In this document: one piece after another, positions 23,867 through 34,657 of the stretch
How the letters are laid out: each line of letters begins with the position of its first letter
Position numbering within the stretch: position 1 is the first letter of the stretch
Source: Sesamum alatum
Lineage: Eukaryota; Streptophyta; Magnoliopsida; Lamiales; Pedaliaceae
DNA length: 64,000 nt
Direction: 5' to 3'
Assembly: GCA_034509735.1 (NCBI GenBank)
Contig: JACGWO010000005.1
Location: 25,600,383 to 25,664,382, forward strand
Notes under the pieces: generated by a model
What the model was told of the DNA's origin: nothing
The model's input: the letters and a program-made list of their open reading frames with translations, nothing else
Database searches by the model: none
Translations under genes and position numbers: made by a program

Positions 23867-25120
23867 TCAGGAGTAAAACTTCCTGAGGTTATATGCATTC
23901 GAAGGTCGGGATAGCTTTCTGCCGTCAACATCTTGCAGCTCGTAAGCTCCAAATTCGACAATCCGGCTCACTTTGTAAGGGCCCTGCCAGTTGGTAGCCA
24001 GTTTTCCTACTGGTTTCAAGGCACTGACTCGTCTTAGCACGAGGTCTCCCACCTGGAATTCTTTCATCTTCACCCTTCTGTTGTAGGCATTGATCACCTT
24101 TTGTTTGTATCTTTCCATGCGAGTTCGAGCATCCTCTCGAATTTCATCAACAAGGTCCACGTTGGTACGTAGCAAGGCATCATTGCTTTCCTGCTCAAAG
24201 TGCTGTATCCAAAAGGACTCCAAACCTGCTTCAGCAGGGATTACGACCTCTGAGCCGTACACCAAGTTGAAAGGAGTCTCTCCTATAGTGGATCTAGGAG
24301 TGGTCCTGTAAGATCATAGCATGCTGGGCAGGGCGTCTACCCACTGTCCCCCTGCTTGCTCCAACCTGGTTTTGATACCTTGCACTAGGATGCTATTTGT
24401 AAGTTCTACCTGCCCGTTAGCTTGGGGTAAGGCTACGAAAGTGAAGCGTTGTTGGATGCCCAGATCAGCACACCAGTCTTAAATTCGTCATCCCTGAAAC
24501 TGGTGACCATTGTCAGAAATAAGAACGCGAGGTAAGCCATGCCTGCATATAATGCTTTTCCATAGGAATTTAATCACTTCGTCCTTTGTGATTTTGGCAA
24601 GGGGTTCTGCTTCCACCCTCTTACTGAAATAGTCCATTGCTACCAATAGGAATTTGTGTTGTCCTTGTGCGATTGGGAAAGGTCCAACTATATCCATCCC
24701 CCACTGGGAGAATGGGCAAGGTGCTGAAAGTGCTTTGAAGGGCTCAGCTAGAACATGGATGAGTGGGCCCCCCTTATGGCACTTCTCGCACATTCTCACC
24801 CAATTGATTGCATCCTTTCTGAGAGTGGGCCAGAAATTTCCGGCTCTCAAAGCATTTCCTGCAAGGGCCATGCCACCTATATGGGACCCACAGGCTCCTT
24901 CGTGAATTTCCTGGAGCACGGTTCTGCCCTCCTCAACTGATAGGCATCGAAGGTAGGGCTGGGAGAAGCTTTGTTTGTACAGGATTCCTCCCAGCAGGGT
25001 AAACCTAGCTGCCTGGCTTCTCAAGCGAGCTGCTTCATTTTCGTTGGTGGGAAGAATTCCTTCTCGCAGGTAATCGGGGAGGGGTTTCCTCCAATTTGTG
25101 CTAATTTGCAAGATATGCAC
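23867..25120 (-). pseudogene. Gypsy 2 integrase
   Basis: The end of the polyprotein. The N-terminal zinc-binding region reads HEGACGSHIGG...CEKCHKGG (near 24770-24920). The core has GMDIVGPFPIAQGQ and ISDNGHQFQG, giving two catalytic Asp residues; the Glu-containing PQANGQVE part lies in a frame interrupted near 24490. The C-terminal part includes YGSEVVIPAEAGLES and the GPYKV-type module (LATNWQGPYKVSRIVEFGAY), ending ...NAYNLRKFYS at 23867. Two frames are needed, so it is broken at 24266-24487. It would insert the cDNA into the genome. Confidence 0.9.
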
Positions 25121-26155
25121 GTTAGTATCAGGGGTAACCTCAGCAAGGGTCCTTGCAGTAATAGTACGAGTGCTGCAGTTGGATAGAGAGCTAGCCAGCC
25201 GGGCAAGATAATCGACCTTGGTGTTTTCAGAGCGGGGGATCTGAGGAAGCTAGAAGCCTTCCAGCCTGCTTTTGAGGTCGTTTAATCCTGGAGGTATCCT
25301 TTCATGCGGTCCTCCTTGACATCGTAGGTGCCTCCTACCTTGTTGGTTACCAGCTGGGAATTGGAGTAGGCGATTACGTTCCTTGCTCCTGCATCTAGTG
25401 CAATCTTGATACCTGCATGAGGGCTTCATACTCGGCCTCATTGTTCGAGGCTTTGAAGTCAAACCTTAGGGCGAATTCTAGATCATCTCCTTCTGGGCTA
25501 GTCACCATGATACCTGCTCCGCTGCCCGTGCAGGTGGAGTAGCCATGTTCTTTCCTCTTCTTCAACCGGCGCTATTTCAGTCATGAAATCAGCAAGGGCC
25601 TGGGCTTTGATAGCCGTTCTAGGTTGTTAGGAAATATCATACTGGCTGAGCTCGACAGCCTATTTAATCATCTTGCCAGAAGTCTCAGCTTTCCCCAGTG
25701 TAGTTCGCAGGGGGCTGTTAGTGCGCACAGTTATGGAATGAGATAGAAAGTAAGCATGTAATTTTCTAGCAGTTGTTACCAGGGCAAATGCCAGTTTTTC
25801 TACCTAAGGGTAGCACTGTTCAGCGCCATGTAGTACCTTACTGACGTAGTATATAGGCTTCTGTACTCCATCCTCCTCCTTGATGAGCACGAAGCTCACA
25901 GGGCAGCAATGTATAAGTACAGTATCTCCTTGGTGAGGGTTTGGTGAGTAGAGGTAGCTCGACAAGGTACGCCTTCCATCTTGGAAGGCTTGCTGACAAG
26001 CTTCATCCCATGCAAGTCTTTAGCCTTCCTTAGAGCTTTAAAGAAAGGAAGGTTGCGCTCAGCAGAGCGGGATATGAACCTACTGAGGGCAGCAATGGGC
26101 CAGCCAATTTCTGTACTTCATTGAGGTTGGCCGGAGGTCTCATCTCTTAGATTGC
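25121..26155 (-). pseudogene. Gypsy 2 RNase H region
   Basis: The connection between reverse transcriptase and integrase. Fragments such as NEAEYEAL-type sequence (25430-25450) and KPIYYVSKVL-type sequence (near 25850) can be read on the minus strand but only in several frames with many stops. By position it corresponds to the retroviral-like RNase H and the additional archaeal-type RNase H of Tat elements. No intact frame longer than 70 codons remains. Confidence 0.6.
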
Positions 26156-26827
26156 TCATATTTTATCTGGGTTGACCTCAATGCCCTTCTCTGTCACCAT
26201 GCATCCAAGGAATCGACCACTTCGAACATCGAATGCGCACTTGGCCGGGTTCAACTTCATGTGGTATTTCCTGAGATTCCTGAAGGTTTCAGCAAGGTCT
26301 GTGATGTGCTGGTTAGCCTGTAGGCTTTTCACCAGCATCTCGTCCACGTACACTTCCATATTGCGTCCGACCTGCGGACGAAACATGCGGTCCACAAGGC
26401 GCTGGTACGTGGCACCTGCATTTTTGAGCCTAAAGGGCATGACAATATAACAATATGTTCCTCTTGAAGTGATGAAGCTTACACTCTTTTGGTCATCGGG
26501 GTTAAGTATAATCTGGTGGTAACCCTGCGAGGCATCCATTAGACTTAGCACTTCATGACCAGAGGTGGAATCAACCAGCTGGTCTATAAGAGGTAAGGGA
26601 TAGAAATCCTTAGGACATGCTTTATTCACATCACGAAAATCAACGCACATACGCTGTTTATTACCTGGATTGGGGACAAGCACCACATTGGATAACCACT
26701 GGGGGAATTGAATTTTCTTGATGTGCCCTGCATCAAAGAGCCTTCTTACCTTCTCCTGAATGACCTTGTCCGTCTCAGGACTGAAATGTCTTTTCTTTTG
26801 CTTCACAGGAGGGAAGGTCGGATCCAA
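26156..26827 (-). pseudogene. Gypsy 2 reverse transcriptase with YVDE active site
   Basis: A 223-codon open frame covering the palm and fingers: KRHFSPETDKVIQEKVRRLF, LVPNPGNKQRMCVDFRDVN, LIDQLVD, SLMDASQGYHQI, IVMPF, NAGATYQRLVDRMF, then YVDEMLVKSL and LNPAKCAFDV. The first catalytic Asp is in SLMDASQGY. The YxDD box reads YVDE: the codon at 26339-26341 is GAG on the coding strand, so the last catalytic Asp is Glu. Gypsy 3 keeps YVDD at the same place. The frame is otherwise continuous, the best preserved part of this element. Confidence 0.92.
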
Positions 26828-27560
26828 GTTCAGGCGATGTATTGCAATGCTGGGGTCAATAACACTAGGTCCTGGGCTGTCCAGGAGAAAACATCTACAT
26901 TCTCCTGCAAAAATGTGGTTAATTGCACTGCTACCTCAGGGCTTAGCTGGGAGCCGATCCTAGTAGTTTTGTCGCGCTCTCCAGGTACTAGTTGAATGCT
27001 CAACAGCTCCTCGGCGGGCTGGACTGGAGTAGGAATCTCGTTTCCTTGCTCATCGTGCTGCATATGTCTTTTCTCTTTCTCCCTACTGGGCTGGGGAAGA
27101 TCTATCTCCATATCTTTCCTGCTGCCTCCTTTCACGGATTCGACATAGCATTTCCGAGCAGTGTACTGGTCACCGGTGACTTCTTTTACTCCCACTCCAG
27201 TAGGAAATTTTAGCTTCATGTGATAGGTGGAGACAACAACTTGGAAGGCGTTCAGAGCAGGGCGCCCTAGAATGACGTTGTAAGCTGAGGGCATGTCCAC
27301 TATGAGGAAGCGGATCATTTTGGTCCTTCGGTTGGGCTCTACCCCTAAGGATAGGGGGAGCAGGATCTATCCTAGGGGATGCACAACCTCCTCTGCAAAA
27401 TCCATATAGTGAAGTGTGTACCGACTCTAGCGGGATATCACCAAGCTCCATCTGGCGGTAGACCTCGTAGAAGAGGATATCTGCACAACTACCATAATCC
27501 ACAAAAATACATTGGACAGTGTAGTTAGCAAGAGTAGTGGAAATAACAAGTGCATCATTA
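26828..27560 (-). pseudogene. Gypsy 2 aspartic protease and linker
   Basis: The motif DYGSCADILF (27470-27500) is the Tat version of the protease active site (usually D.GSSADIL). It is followed by YEVYRQMELGDIPLE and, in a second frame (26830-27318), by MIRFLIVDMPSAYNVILGRP, which holds the flap and the ILGRP C-terminal landmark. A frameshift near 27380 separates the two. The downstream linker is acidic and leads into reverse transcriptase. Confidence 0.85.
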
Positions 27561-27577
27561 TGAGGTAAATGAACTCC

Positions 27578-28990
27578 CTATATGTCTGTAGGTCCGAAAT
27601 GGATCATAGGATCCCCCGCTGGTGATTTATGGTCAAGCTCCATTACTGCTCTAGCAGCGCGAGCGTGGACACGTCGGGCTCTATTGGAGTCCCCATCAGT
27701 AGGCCCTCCTGCAATCATGTGAATTACTCCATTAGCAGGGGTGTTTTTCGGGCTTTGTTCCTCAGTTGGGAACTTTTCCCTTCTGTGCTCCTTTCTGGGA
27801 GGATCGACAACCTGCTCCTCGCTGCTGGGAGAGCTGCGATGATGGGAGCGTTTCTTCATTATGTTTGCAACGTTGATCCTTGTCGACATAGTCCTTTAGG
27901 TAGCCGGCTTGGATGAGTCGTTCTATTTCATGTCTTAGCTACCAGCATTTGTTGGTGTCATGTTCGTATTCCCGGTGGTACCTGCAGAAATATTTAGACT
28001 TAGGCTATTGAGGGCCTTCCTCAGAGCCTTTGTGCCATTGTAAAGCAGGATGGCGATCTATGGCCATCAACATCCGTGCTGGGATGGTGATTAGCGGGGT
28101 GAAGTGCTCATTCCTTGGGTCGAGGGGGTTGAACTGCCCTCGGGGTTCTCCTCTGCTTCGCTAGACGGAGGAGGATTCTCCTTCATTCTTTCGGTCTTTT
28201 CTATCCCCCTTCCTGACTAGCCAGACATCCTTTAGGTTCATGTACTTCTCTGCACGAGTTGCCACTTCATGCAAGCTGGTTGCAGGTTTCTTTGCCAATG
28301 ATTCGAAAATTGGTCCTAAGCGGACGCCCTGGGTGAGTGAACTGATTAGCACCTCCTGATGGGCTGTAGGTACCTCTAGGACAACATTGTTGAAACGTTG
28401 TACGTAGGCTCTTAGCGTCTCCTTTTCCTCCTACTTGACTTCGAAAAGGCTGATAGCCGATATTCGGTATTTCTTGCTGCTAGGAAACTGATGTAGGAAA
28501 AGGGAGTTGAATTCTGCAAAAGATCTAATTGATCCAACTAGAAGCTGATTGAACTATTGTTGAGTAGAATCGGTTAGTGTAGTAAGAAAAACACGACATT
28601 TAATGCCATCGGTATACCTGTGCAGCAGGGCTGCATTTTCAAACTTACGCATGTGCTCAACCGGATCAGTAGTGCCATTGTAGGCAGGTAGATGGGAAGG
28701 TGCTCGAAAGCGAGCAGGGAGCTCTTCAGCCATGATGTCCTTGCTGAAAGAAATGCTGCGATCTGTCGGCAAAGTATCCTTGGTTACCTGCTGGCGAAGC
28801 TCGACCACCTCCTTCCTGAGGGCTTTCCAAATCTCTGGAGGCTGAAAAAGGAGCGGCCTCTTTGTTGGCATATCCAGTACGGAGAGATCTATCTTGCTGC
28901 TGCATAGCAGGGGCCAGTTCGTCCATCGGTTAACTTCCTGGCATTCCTCCTCGCTCCCACTGGGAAGAAGGTCCTGCGCCACATGCTTGG
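27578..28990 (-). pseudogene. Gypsy 2 gag
   Basis: The retrotransposon gag domain is visible as LPAYNGTTDPVEHMRKFENA (near 28690) and, after stops, RAYVQRFNNVVLEVP and LISSLTQGVRLGPIFESLAKK (28200-28400). A Cys/His-rich stretch (FCRYHREYEHDTNKCW near 27960-28000) replaces a standard CCHC knuckle, as is usual in this lineage. A start is likely near 28982 (MAQDLLPSGSEEE). Stops at 28554 and 28161 and others break the frame. It would form the particle that packages the element RNA. Confidence 0.85.
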
Positions 28991-29374
28991 GAGCTATGGA
29001 AAGTTGAATACATGGTCTCTATTATAAACTGGCGGAGGTGCTCGTATAGGAGCGGATCCAAGACAGCAGGAACAACAACGGGGTTAGACATTGAGGCTGG
29101 AAGGTCGCCACCCAGAGCAACAGCGGCACCAGCTGGAGCAGGGAAAGCCGCAGCTGGAGCGAGGCAGTCGACAACTGGAACTGGGATACCACTGCCTGGA
29201 TCAGGGTCACTAGCTGGAGCGGGAGCGTTGGCAGCGCTCCTTATATGTTCAGAAGGTAGGATGGTGGATCCTACTGCAACAAAGAAAGAAGCAACTCCGA
29301 GAAATATCCAACATTATCTAAATCGGCCATTTCTCACGCCAAAGGTCAAGTGTTCCCACAGACGACGCCAATGA
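28991..29374 (-). other. Gypsy 2 leader and primer-binding site
   Basis: Untranslated leader between the 5' LTR and gag. The primer-binding site reads TTGGCGTCGTCTGTGGGAAC on the minus strand (29352-29371), three bases inside the LTR edge, the form usual for plant Tat elements. GC-rich Ala/Gly-type open frames on both strands (29012-29374) look like chance. Confidence 0.7.
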
Positions 29375-30095
29375 TGCAAACCGGAGTCCAGCAGTACCAC
29401 AAAATGTCGAGGGGTCTTCTTGAAAGTCCCAAGATTGTAGGGGAGACTAACCTGCAGAGAGGGGGTTTGTACTCCGATGCTTAAGTCAGTAATGTTAAAC
29501 TTAAACAAAATAAAGGGAAACTCGAAAAGGTAAGAATAATGGTAAAATCGTCATAATTGGTGTGTGAATATTTGGAAAAGTGGAGAGAATTTCGTGTGTA
29601 AAAGCTGGAGTAAATGTTACTTGAAAAGTGTCGAGTTGTGAGAGAATGAATTTGAAGTTGAAGTTGCTAAGTGACTGCATAATGTGCTCCTTCTATAGCA
29701 AGTGTTGAACCCGATTTTGGAGGAGATTTGTTAAGTGTCATATACTATTGGAAATCCTGAAGAGTTAGCTTCCTAACCCAACAAACCGCACATGAATTGG
29801 AGTTGAATTGGTGGAGATATATCCGTTTGAGTAGATCTTGCCACATCTGCCAGATTTTTCGGGAAAACAGTTACTTGCAGAGACACATCCGGATTCTGGC
29901 CAGTCTACTGGGAATCTGGATGAGATCTTTTAACATGACGTGGCTTGAGGTGTTGGCTAGCCGTGTGACGTGGAAACGAGCTGTTTGACGACTAGGCTTG
30001 CTATACGAGCCTTTTCTGTAGGCTTTTGGGCCAAGTGGTGTCGGCTTGGGGGCCTGCCCTCAGCTCTTGAGCTGGCCCAGTCGATTTTGAGAGGG

Positions 30096-30100
<5 letters not shown>
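29375..30100 (-). repeat. 5' LTR of Gypsy element 2 (726 bp)
   Basis: It begins TGCAAACCGGAGTCC and ends GAGAGGGCATCA on the plus strand; homologous to 19404-20148 over its full length. (TA)n starts directly at 30101. Confidence 0.9.
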
Positions 30101-30128
<28 letters not shown>

Positions 30129-31738
30129 CTAGCATGAAGCTCGTGCTACGCACAAAAATATACAAATTCTTTTGCGTTTCCATAAATTTTGAATTATATA
30201 AAGATATGTCATATTTTAATGACCGCTTTATGATATGTGATAGTATTGAACTTATGCATATAAAACGCAATATTGAATGTTTATTAAGTTTATTTATTGA
30301 ACATTTTGAAAATACCCATAGAATATTATCATATTTTTAGACATTGAGATAAAAATATTAGATATATTTTCTTATTGAATTAATAATTTTTTATTGAAAT
30401 AAAATAGATTCTTTCATATTTGTCTTGTGATGTTAACAATTTTCTCTTGAAAGAATAAATCCATAATAAATTATCCCTTTTATATACCAAGTTTCTAAAA
30501 GAGAACAAAAAAGAAAAGTATTAGTATCACATTTTATTGAGTTTTTTTATCCTAAAGTACTCATTCATTTTTACTTGTTATTGAATTCATTAATTGCCTA
30601 AATTTAACTGAAGATATATATATATATATATAGTGCTTTTTTTCAATGCAAATAGTTTTCCTAAATGATTATAAACTTTAAGGCTGATAAAAAATAAGAT
30701 TTATTTTTGTGTTTCATATGAATGGGACCATAAAGTAGGTGAACTTATTTTCGATTAAATATGTTTAATCAATAAAGCATTTAGAAAAAAAAAGAAGAAA
30801 ATAAAACTAATGGTAAGATATAAAAAGAAAATATTATTAAACAACTATAAGCACAAAATAATTAAATGGGGACAAATGAATCAACTCTCCTCTGTAAGGA
30901 ATCATCCAAAAAAATGTAGTTTCTAATAAAATGAAATCAAGTTTAAGAGAAAAATCAGAAAAAAATGTATAAAATACAACTAAGAGAACTTTGAAATTAG
31001 GAAATAAGTAGATAATTACAAATATAAATGTATATATTATAAAAAAAAAATCAAATACCTAGTTGTGGAAAATTATGTGAAATTATACATGAAACAAAAT
31101 AGTGAAATGGACGAAGGAAAATTGGTGCTGTAAATATCACATAAATTAACGTCTTGGAACTCAACATGAACAATACACATGAAATTTGATGAACACAATA
31201 TTGGTGGAAGAATTTTGAAAATTGGAGAACCTTAATCCAAATAAAAGCATATAAACTAATTTGAGCAGACAAATCATGACCACATCTCCACATCTAAAAA
31301 AGAAGGCAAGAAACACAGGATTAGTCAATTTTTTCTAATTGACATTGAAAAATAAATATTTTGATAAACTATTGTTAGATAAAAAAATATATATTCATTT
31401 AGGGATTAAGTAAAGAAATCATGACTATTTGTTTGAAAATATATGCAATTAAAAAGAAAATAATACAAATAAATTAATGTAGCTAAAGGTAAATGTTTAA
31501 TTAGAAAATCATTAATCAATGAGGCAAACAAAATTTAATCAAGGAAACATGAAGGGAGAAAAGATAATTGAAAAACAAAATTTCAAGTTCAAGTAAATAC
31601 TAATTAAGAGTAAATATTTAGAAACCCATTTGAGGTTCCCCATAGTGCAACAACAATGCTCATGTATTTCATATTATATTTCCTAACAGGCACTAATATT
31701 TTATTTTCTAAGGTAATACTCCAATCTCACGATATTTA
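30101..31738. other. AT-rich DNA with (TA)n and a GCTACGCAC motif, no gene
   Basis: (TA)n at 30101-30126 continues into CTAGCATGAAGCTCGTGC and TACGCAC, a phrase related to that at 15039. A second (TA)n lies at 30613-30631. Short frames carry no recognisable domain. With 14142-19403 it forms the two sides of the AT-rich host sequence split by Gypsy 2. Confidence 0.4.
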
Positions 31739-31739
31739 T

Positions 31740-32680
31740 AACTTGTAGGCACCCCCTCAGTCTTCAAAGAGGCCCCCACCGCAAGTGCCAATGAGAAGAA
31801 AGCAAATGGTTCCAGTTTCTAGAACATCCAAATTACAGAAGTGCACTGTTTCAGTTTAAATTTTGTTTTATTTGAGTTTAACTCCAATAAATTTTCTATT
31901 GCAGATTCACTGTTTTCAGATGATCATGCCTTTGAAGCACCTGTCCTTCCCAAACCACAACTGATCAGGTAAATTGATCAATCTATAACTCATAACAGTC
32001 AAATATTGTAGGACTAATGCACTTGTTCATGTTGCAGATGGCCCAGAATATGTCCCAGACTGCAAGTAACATGGTTGAAATTTTGCCTCTAAGACTTGTC
32101 ACCTCAAGGTCAGGTTTCACTCAACTAATGAGGAATGCTGAAATGCCAGCTTTCACTAACCAATGAGGACTGCTGAAAGGCCTCCACCTTCTGCAATTCT
32201 ACAAACTCAAGTAAAACAGGATTCAAGTGAACACAAGTGTTGTACATCTTTAGTTTGAGTGCCAATCTCTAGATTATTTTGCTCATTCCTGCTGTCTGAT
32301 GGTCTTGCATTGTTCTGCAAACAAGAGTTCAACAAATCTGTCATACATACTGTAAACTGGAACAATAAACTTAAATGTAACAGAAGTTAAAGAGTGAAAA
32401 CATGTATTATACATTATCAATTTGAGTGTCAATCCTGCTGCCTGATGGTCTTGAAAACTCATTCCTGCTGTCTGATGGTCCTGCAACATTGTTCTGCAAA
32501 CAAGAGTTCCAAAAAGAAAAAAAAAATTAATACACATTGTAAACTTGAATAATTACAGAGAATGTAAAAAAAGTTGTTAACCACCTGTGTGTTTTTGGAA
32601 TTTGGATGAGTAGGATTTGTGCAACTCCTCTTGTTATGGCCTGTCCTCAAATAGTTTTCTGCATCATACAAGCCAAGTCA
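31740..32680 (-). pseudogene. Remnant of a MULE-type transposase C-terminus with a duplicated exon
   Basis: On the minus strand an exon reads ENYLRTGHNKRSCTNP (about 32590-32660). GHNKR.C is the zinc-knuckle signature at the C-terminus of Mutator-type transposases, and a GT donor follows KNTQ. Two further exon-like blocks, each preceded by GTTTGCAG, begin NN...GPSDSRNE or NNARPSDSRNE (near 32490 and 32315). They lie in a 175-bp tandem duplication, so an exon with its acceptor was duplicated. Additional GT-AG-bounded blocks lie near 31905-32080. No catalytic domain remains. The call rests on the knuckle and could be wrong. Confidence 0.4.
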
Positions 32681-33022
32681 GAGTAAAAAGTGAAGTATAA
32701 TTATTCTATTTTGGGAGATTTTTGAGGAATTACCTGTTGATTGTAATCATAACAATTTCAGGTGCTTTTGAGAACGTTGGTATTTTAAACTGTTGGGATG
32801 AATGAATTTTTGGTATTTGTTTCAGTCAGTTTGGTATTTTGAACATTTGAGTGTCTGAAGATGAAGTGTAATTCAGTTTGGCATTTTTTGGTATTTCTGG
32901 TGCTTAGATGATTTACATTTTTTGGTTTCAGTTTGCATTAACAGGTGTATAAATAATACATGTACTAAAACAAACACAACAACATTCAAGCTCCACTTAA
33001 TGCCAAATGTTAGTACACAAAA

Positions 33023-33440
33023 CTACTTCATTAGTAATGCAAAAACAAGAATAAGAACAACTAAAAATAATACCTTGGTAATTCTTTCATTTGCCTCTAG
33101 CTTCTTCATATTAGAGGTCAAATCATGGAATTTAGACAACAATTTTGGAAAATGGTCATCTGGATATGCATGTCTCCATTGAATCTCTTCTCCATACATT
33201 GCCGCCTCTGTTGAGCTTGACTGTGCACTTTTGTCGTTAATAGTAATCGGTTCCAACCAACAAAAAAAATTACATTCGTTTGTCTTGAAATTACAGAATA
33301 ATTTACCCTCACTTTCTTTGTTGGACCTACAACCCTAATTTCAGCATTCTTGCAAAAACACTTTGGGTTTCTATATGTCAAATCTAGTTTTTCATCTTTG
33401 GATGTAGATCTTCTAAAATTACAAGACATTCTACAATACA
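33023..33440 (-). pseudogene. GRF-type zinc-finger protein with C-terminal membrane segment, broken
   Basis: The minus-strand reading begins MSCNFRRSTSKDEKLDLTYR, then PKCFCKNAEIRVV, the first half of a GRF zinc finger. The second frame holds EAMYGEEIQWRHAYPDDHFP-like sequence, a coiled-coil (KLLSKFHDLTSNMKKLEANE) and a hydrophobic end (VLFLVVLILVFALLM) fit for one transmembrane helix. This order is that of the small plant GRF zinc-finger/coiled-coil/TM proteins often carried by transposons. The second zinc-binding Cys pair lies where the frame changes (33250-33310), perhaps an unspliced intron. Function of the family is unknown. Confidence 0.55.
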
Positions 33441-33530
33441 AACAATATAACATATATGTAATTTTTTATAATATATAGATTATAACCTGAAAAATTAGAA
33501 ATCATAAACATTACCTGAAAAACTTTGCTG

Positions 33531-34040
33531 TAATAACCGTCAATTTGTTGAAGAGAATGAGTGTGAAATAAAGAGATAGGTGGTATTTGTAAATGGTGAG
33601 AGGGTCAACTCAATCCATTCTGGCCTTGTTCTCACTGAAAAAGTGTTAAAAATTAGCCCACACGCAGGACGGGTGCGTCACATTCAAACTCCGACAACTT
33701 TGGACGGAGAGGGTGTTTTTTGCAGGGTATAATATTTCACAGGGTAATTTTAGGCTATTCTCTTAACACAGGTTTTTTGCATTTTTCTCATTTCATGGGG
33801 GGGGGGGGGGGGGGGCATGCAATTTTCCCAATTAGCGATTAGCTCAGCTTTACTGTACTAATTAACGACAACAACCTTTATGGCTCTTTCTATTAGTTAT
33901 AATTATTTACATAATATATATATATATGCACGTACGAGTGGTTGCAATCAACATTTTTCTCCAACTTTGTAGTCCCTTAAAGGAGATTGATTATGTTATC
34001 GTTGATGTGTAATTAAAAATTAATAATATCCACAAACTTC
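33531..34040. other. TIR-like end sequence and a 19-G homopolymer, no gene
   Basis: 33650-33830 reads, on the minus strand, like the outer end of a MULE-type element (Pu-rich start, then AAAAAATGCAAAAAACC-like and ACCCTG(C/T) phrases). It contains a run of 19 G at 33797-33815. A matching opposite end was not found. (TA)n at 33916-33928. Confidence 0.35.
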
Positions 34041-34239
34041 TGTGGCCACGGCTTAATTCATGTGTGCTTCTGTAGTGAGGGACATAAATGCATTTCTGAT
34101 AAGTCGTGGCCACGAGTTATTAGAAATGCGCTAGACAAAAACGATCATGCGATAAGTCGTGGCCACAACTGAATAACATGTCAGAACCATCATGTCCACT
34201 CTGACTACAAAATAACATGTCAGAACCATTTGTCCAACA
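34041..34239 (-). repeat. Copia 2 3' LTR remnant
   Basis: Homologous to 38444-38623 (GTGGCCACGGCTTAA to CCATTTGTCCAACA), with a small internal duplication of AATAACATGTCAGAACC absent from the other copy. The outer two-thirds of the LTR is missing. Confidence 0.85.
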
Positions 34240-34657
34240 TTCTCCCACTTGGTCCACCTATCCAATGATCAAACTTCCACCCCAAATGGGTCAAAACAAG
34301 AAATAAAATATATGAATCATGGTGACATGTCCCCTATTACTGAGTAGTATCTTCCATGTATCACAATGTACTATATTTCTCACCACTGTAACACAACTTA
34401 ATTAATAAGCCCTATGCTTATTAGGATCCCAAACCAATATTATTTTCTCAAATTGAAATGTGCACAACTGAATTGGAGTTTCATTAAACATAACAATTGT
34501 ATGCCTTTAGTGTGAATAAGTCCCATGATGTGATTGTATTGTGATATGTCCTAAACATTCTTTGGTGGCATGCCTTTACTCAAAGGATTAGCTAATATCA
34601 ATTCAATGCTAATGTGCTTAATGACCACTTTCATTTTCTTAACACGTTTCCTTATGG

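Larger units (their letters stand above)
19404..30100 (-). mobile_element. Tat-type Ty3/Gypsy element 2, complete but decayed
   Basis: A 10.7-kb LTR retrotransposon on the minus strand. LTRs are 19404-20148 and 29375-30100, with the primer-binding site at 29352-29371, gag near 27900-28990, then protease, reverse transcriptase, RNase H and integrase down to 23867, a spacer, an antisense gene (20749-22852, plus strand) and a polypurine tract at 20149-20163. An extra gene between pol and the 3' LTR in antisense orientation is a known trait of the Tat lineage. It lies in a (TA)n tract, with TA repeats on both sides, so the 5-bp duplication cannot be read unambiguously. Confidence 0.93.

Noticed and set aside
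24654..26995. Plus-strand open frames over the Gypsy 2 pol
   Set aside because: Shadows of the integrase and reverse transcriptase frames on the minus strand.
33797..33815. Run of 19 G as a possible functional G-rich element
   Set aside because: A single homopolymer cannot by itself show function and may have an uncertain length in the assembly.
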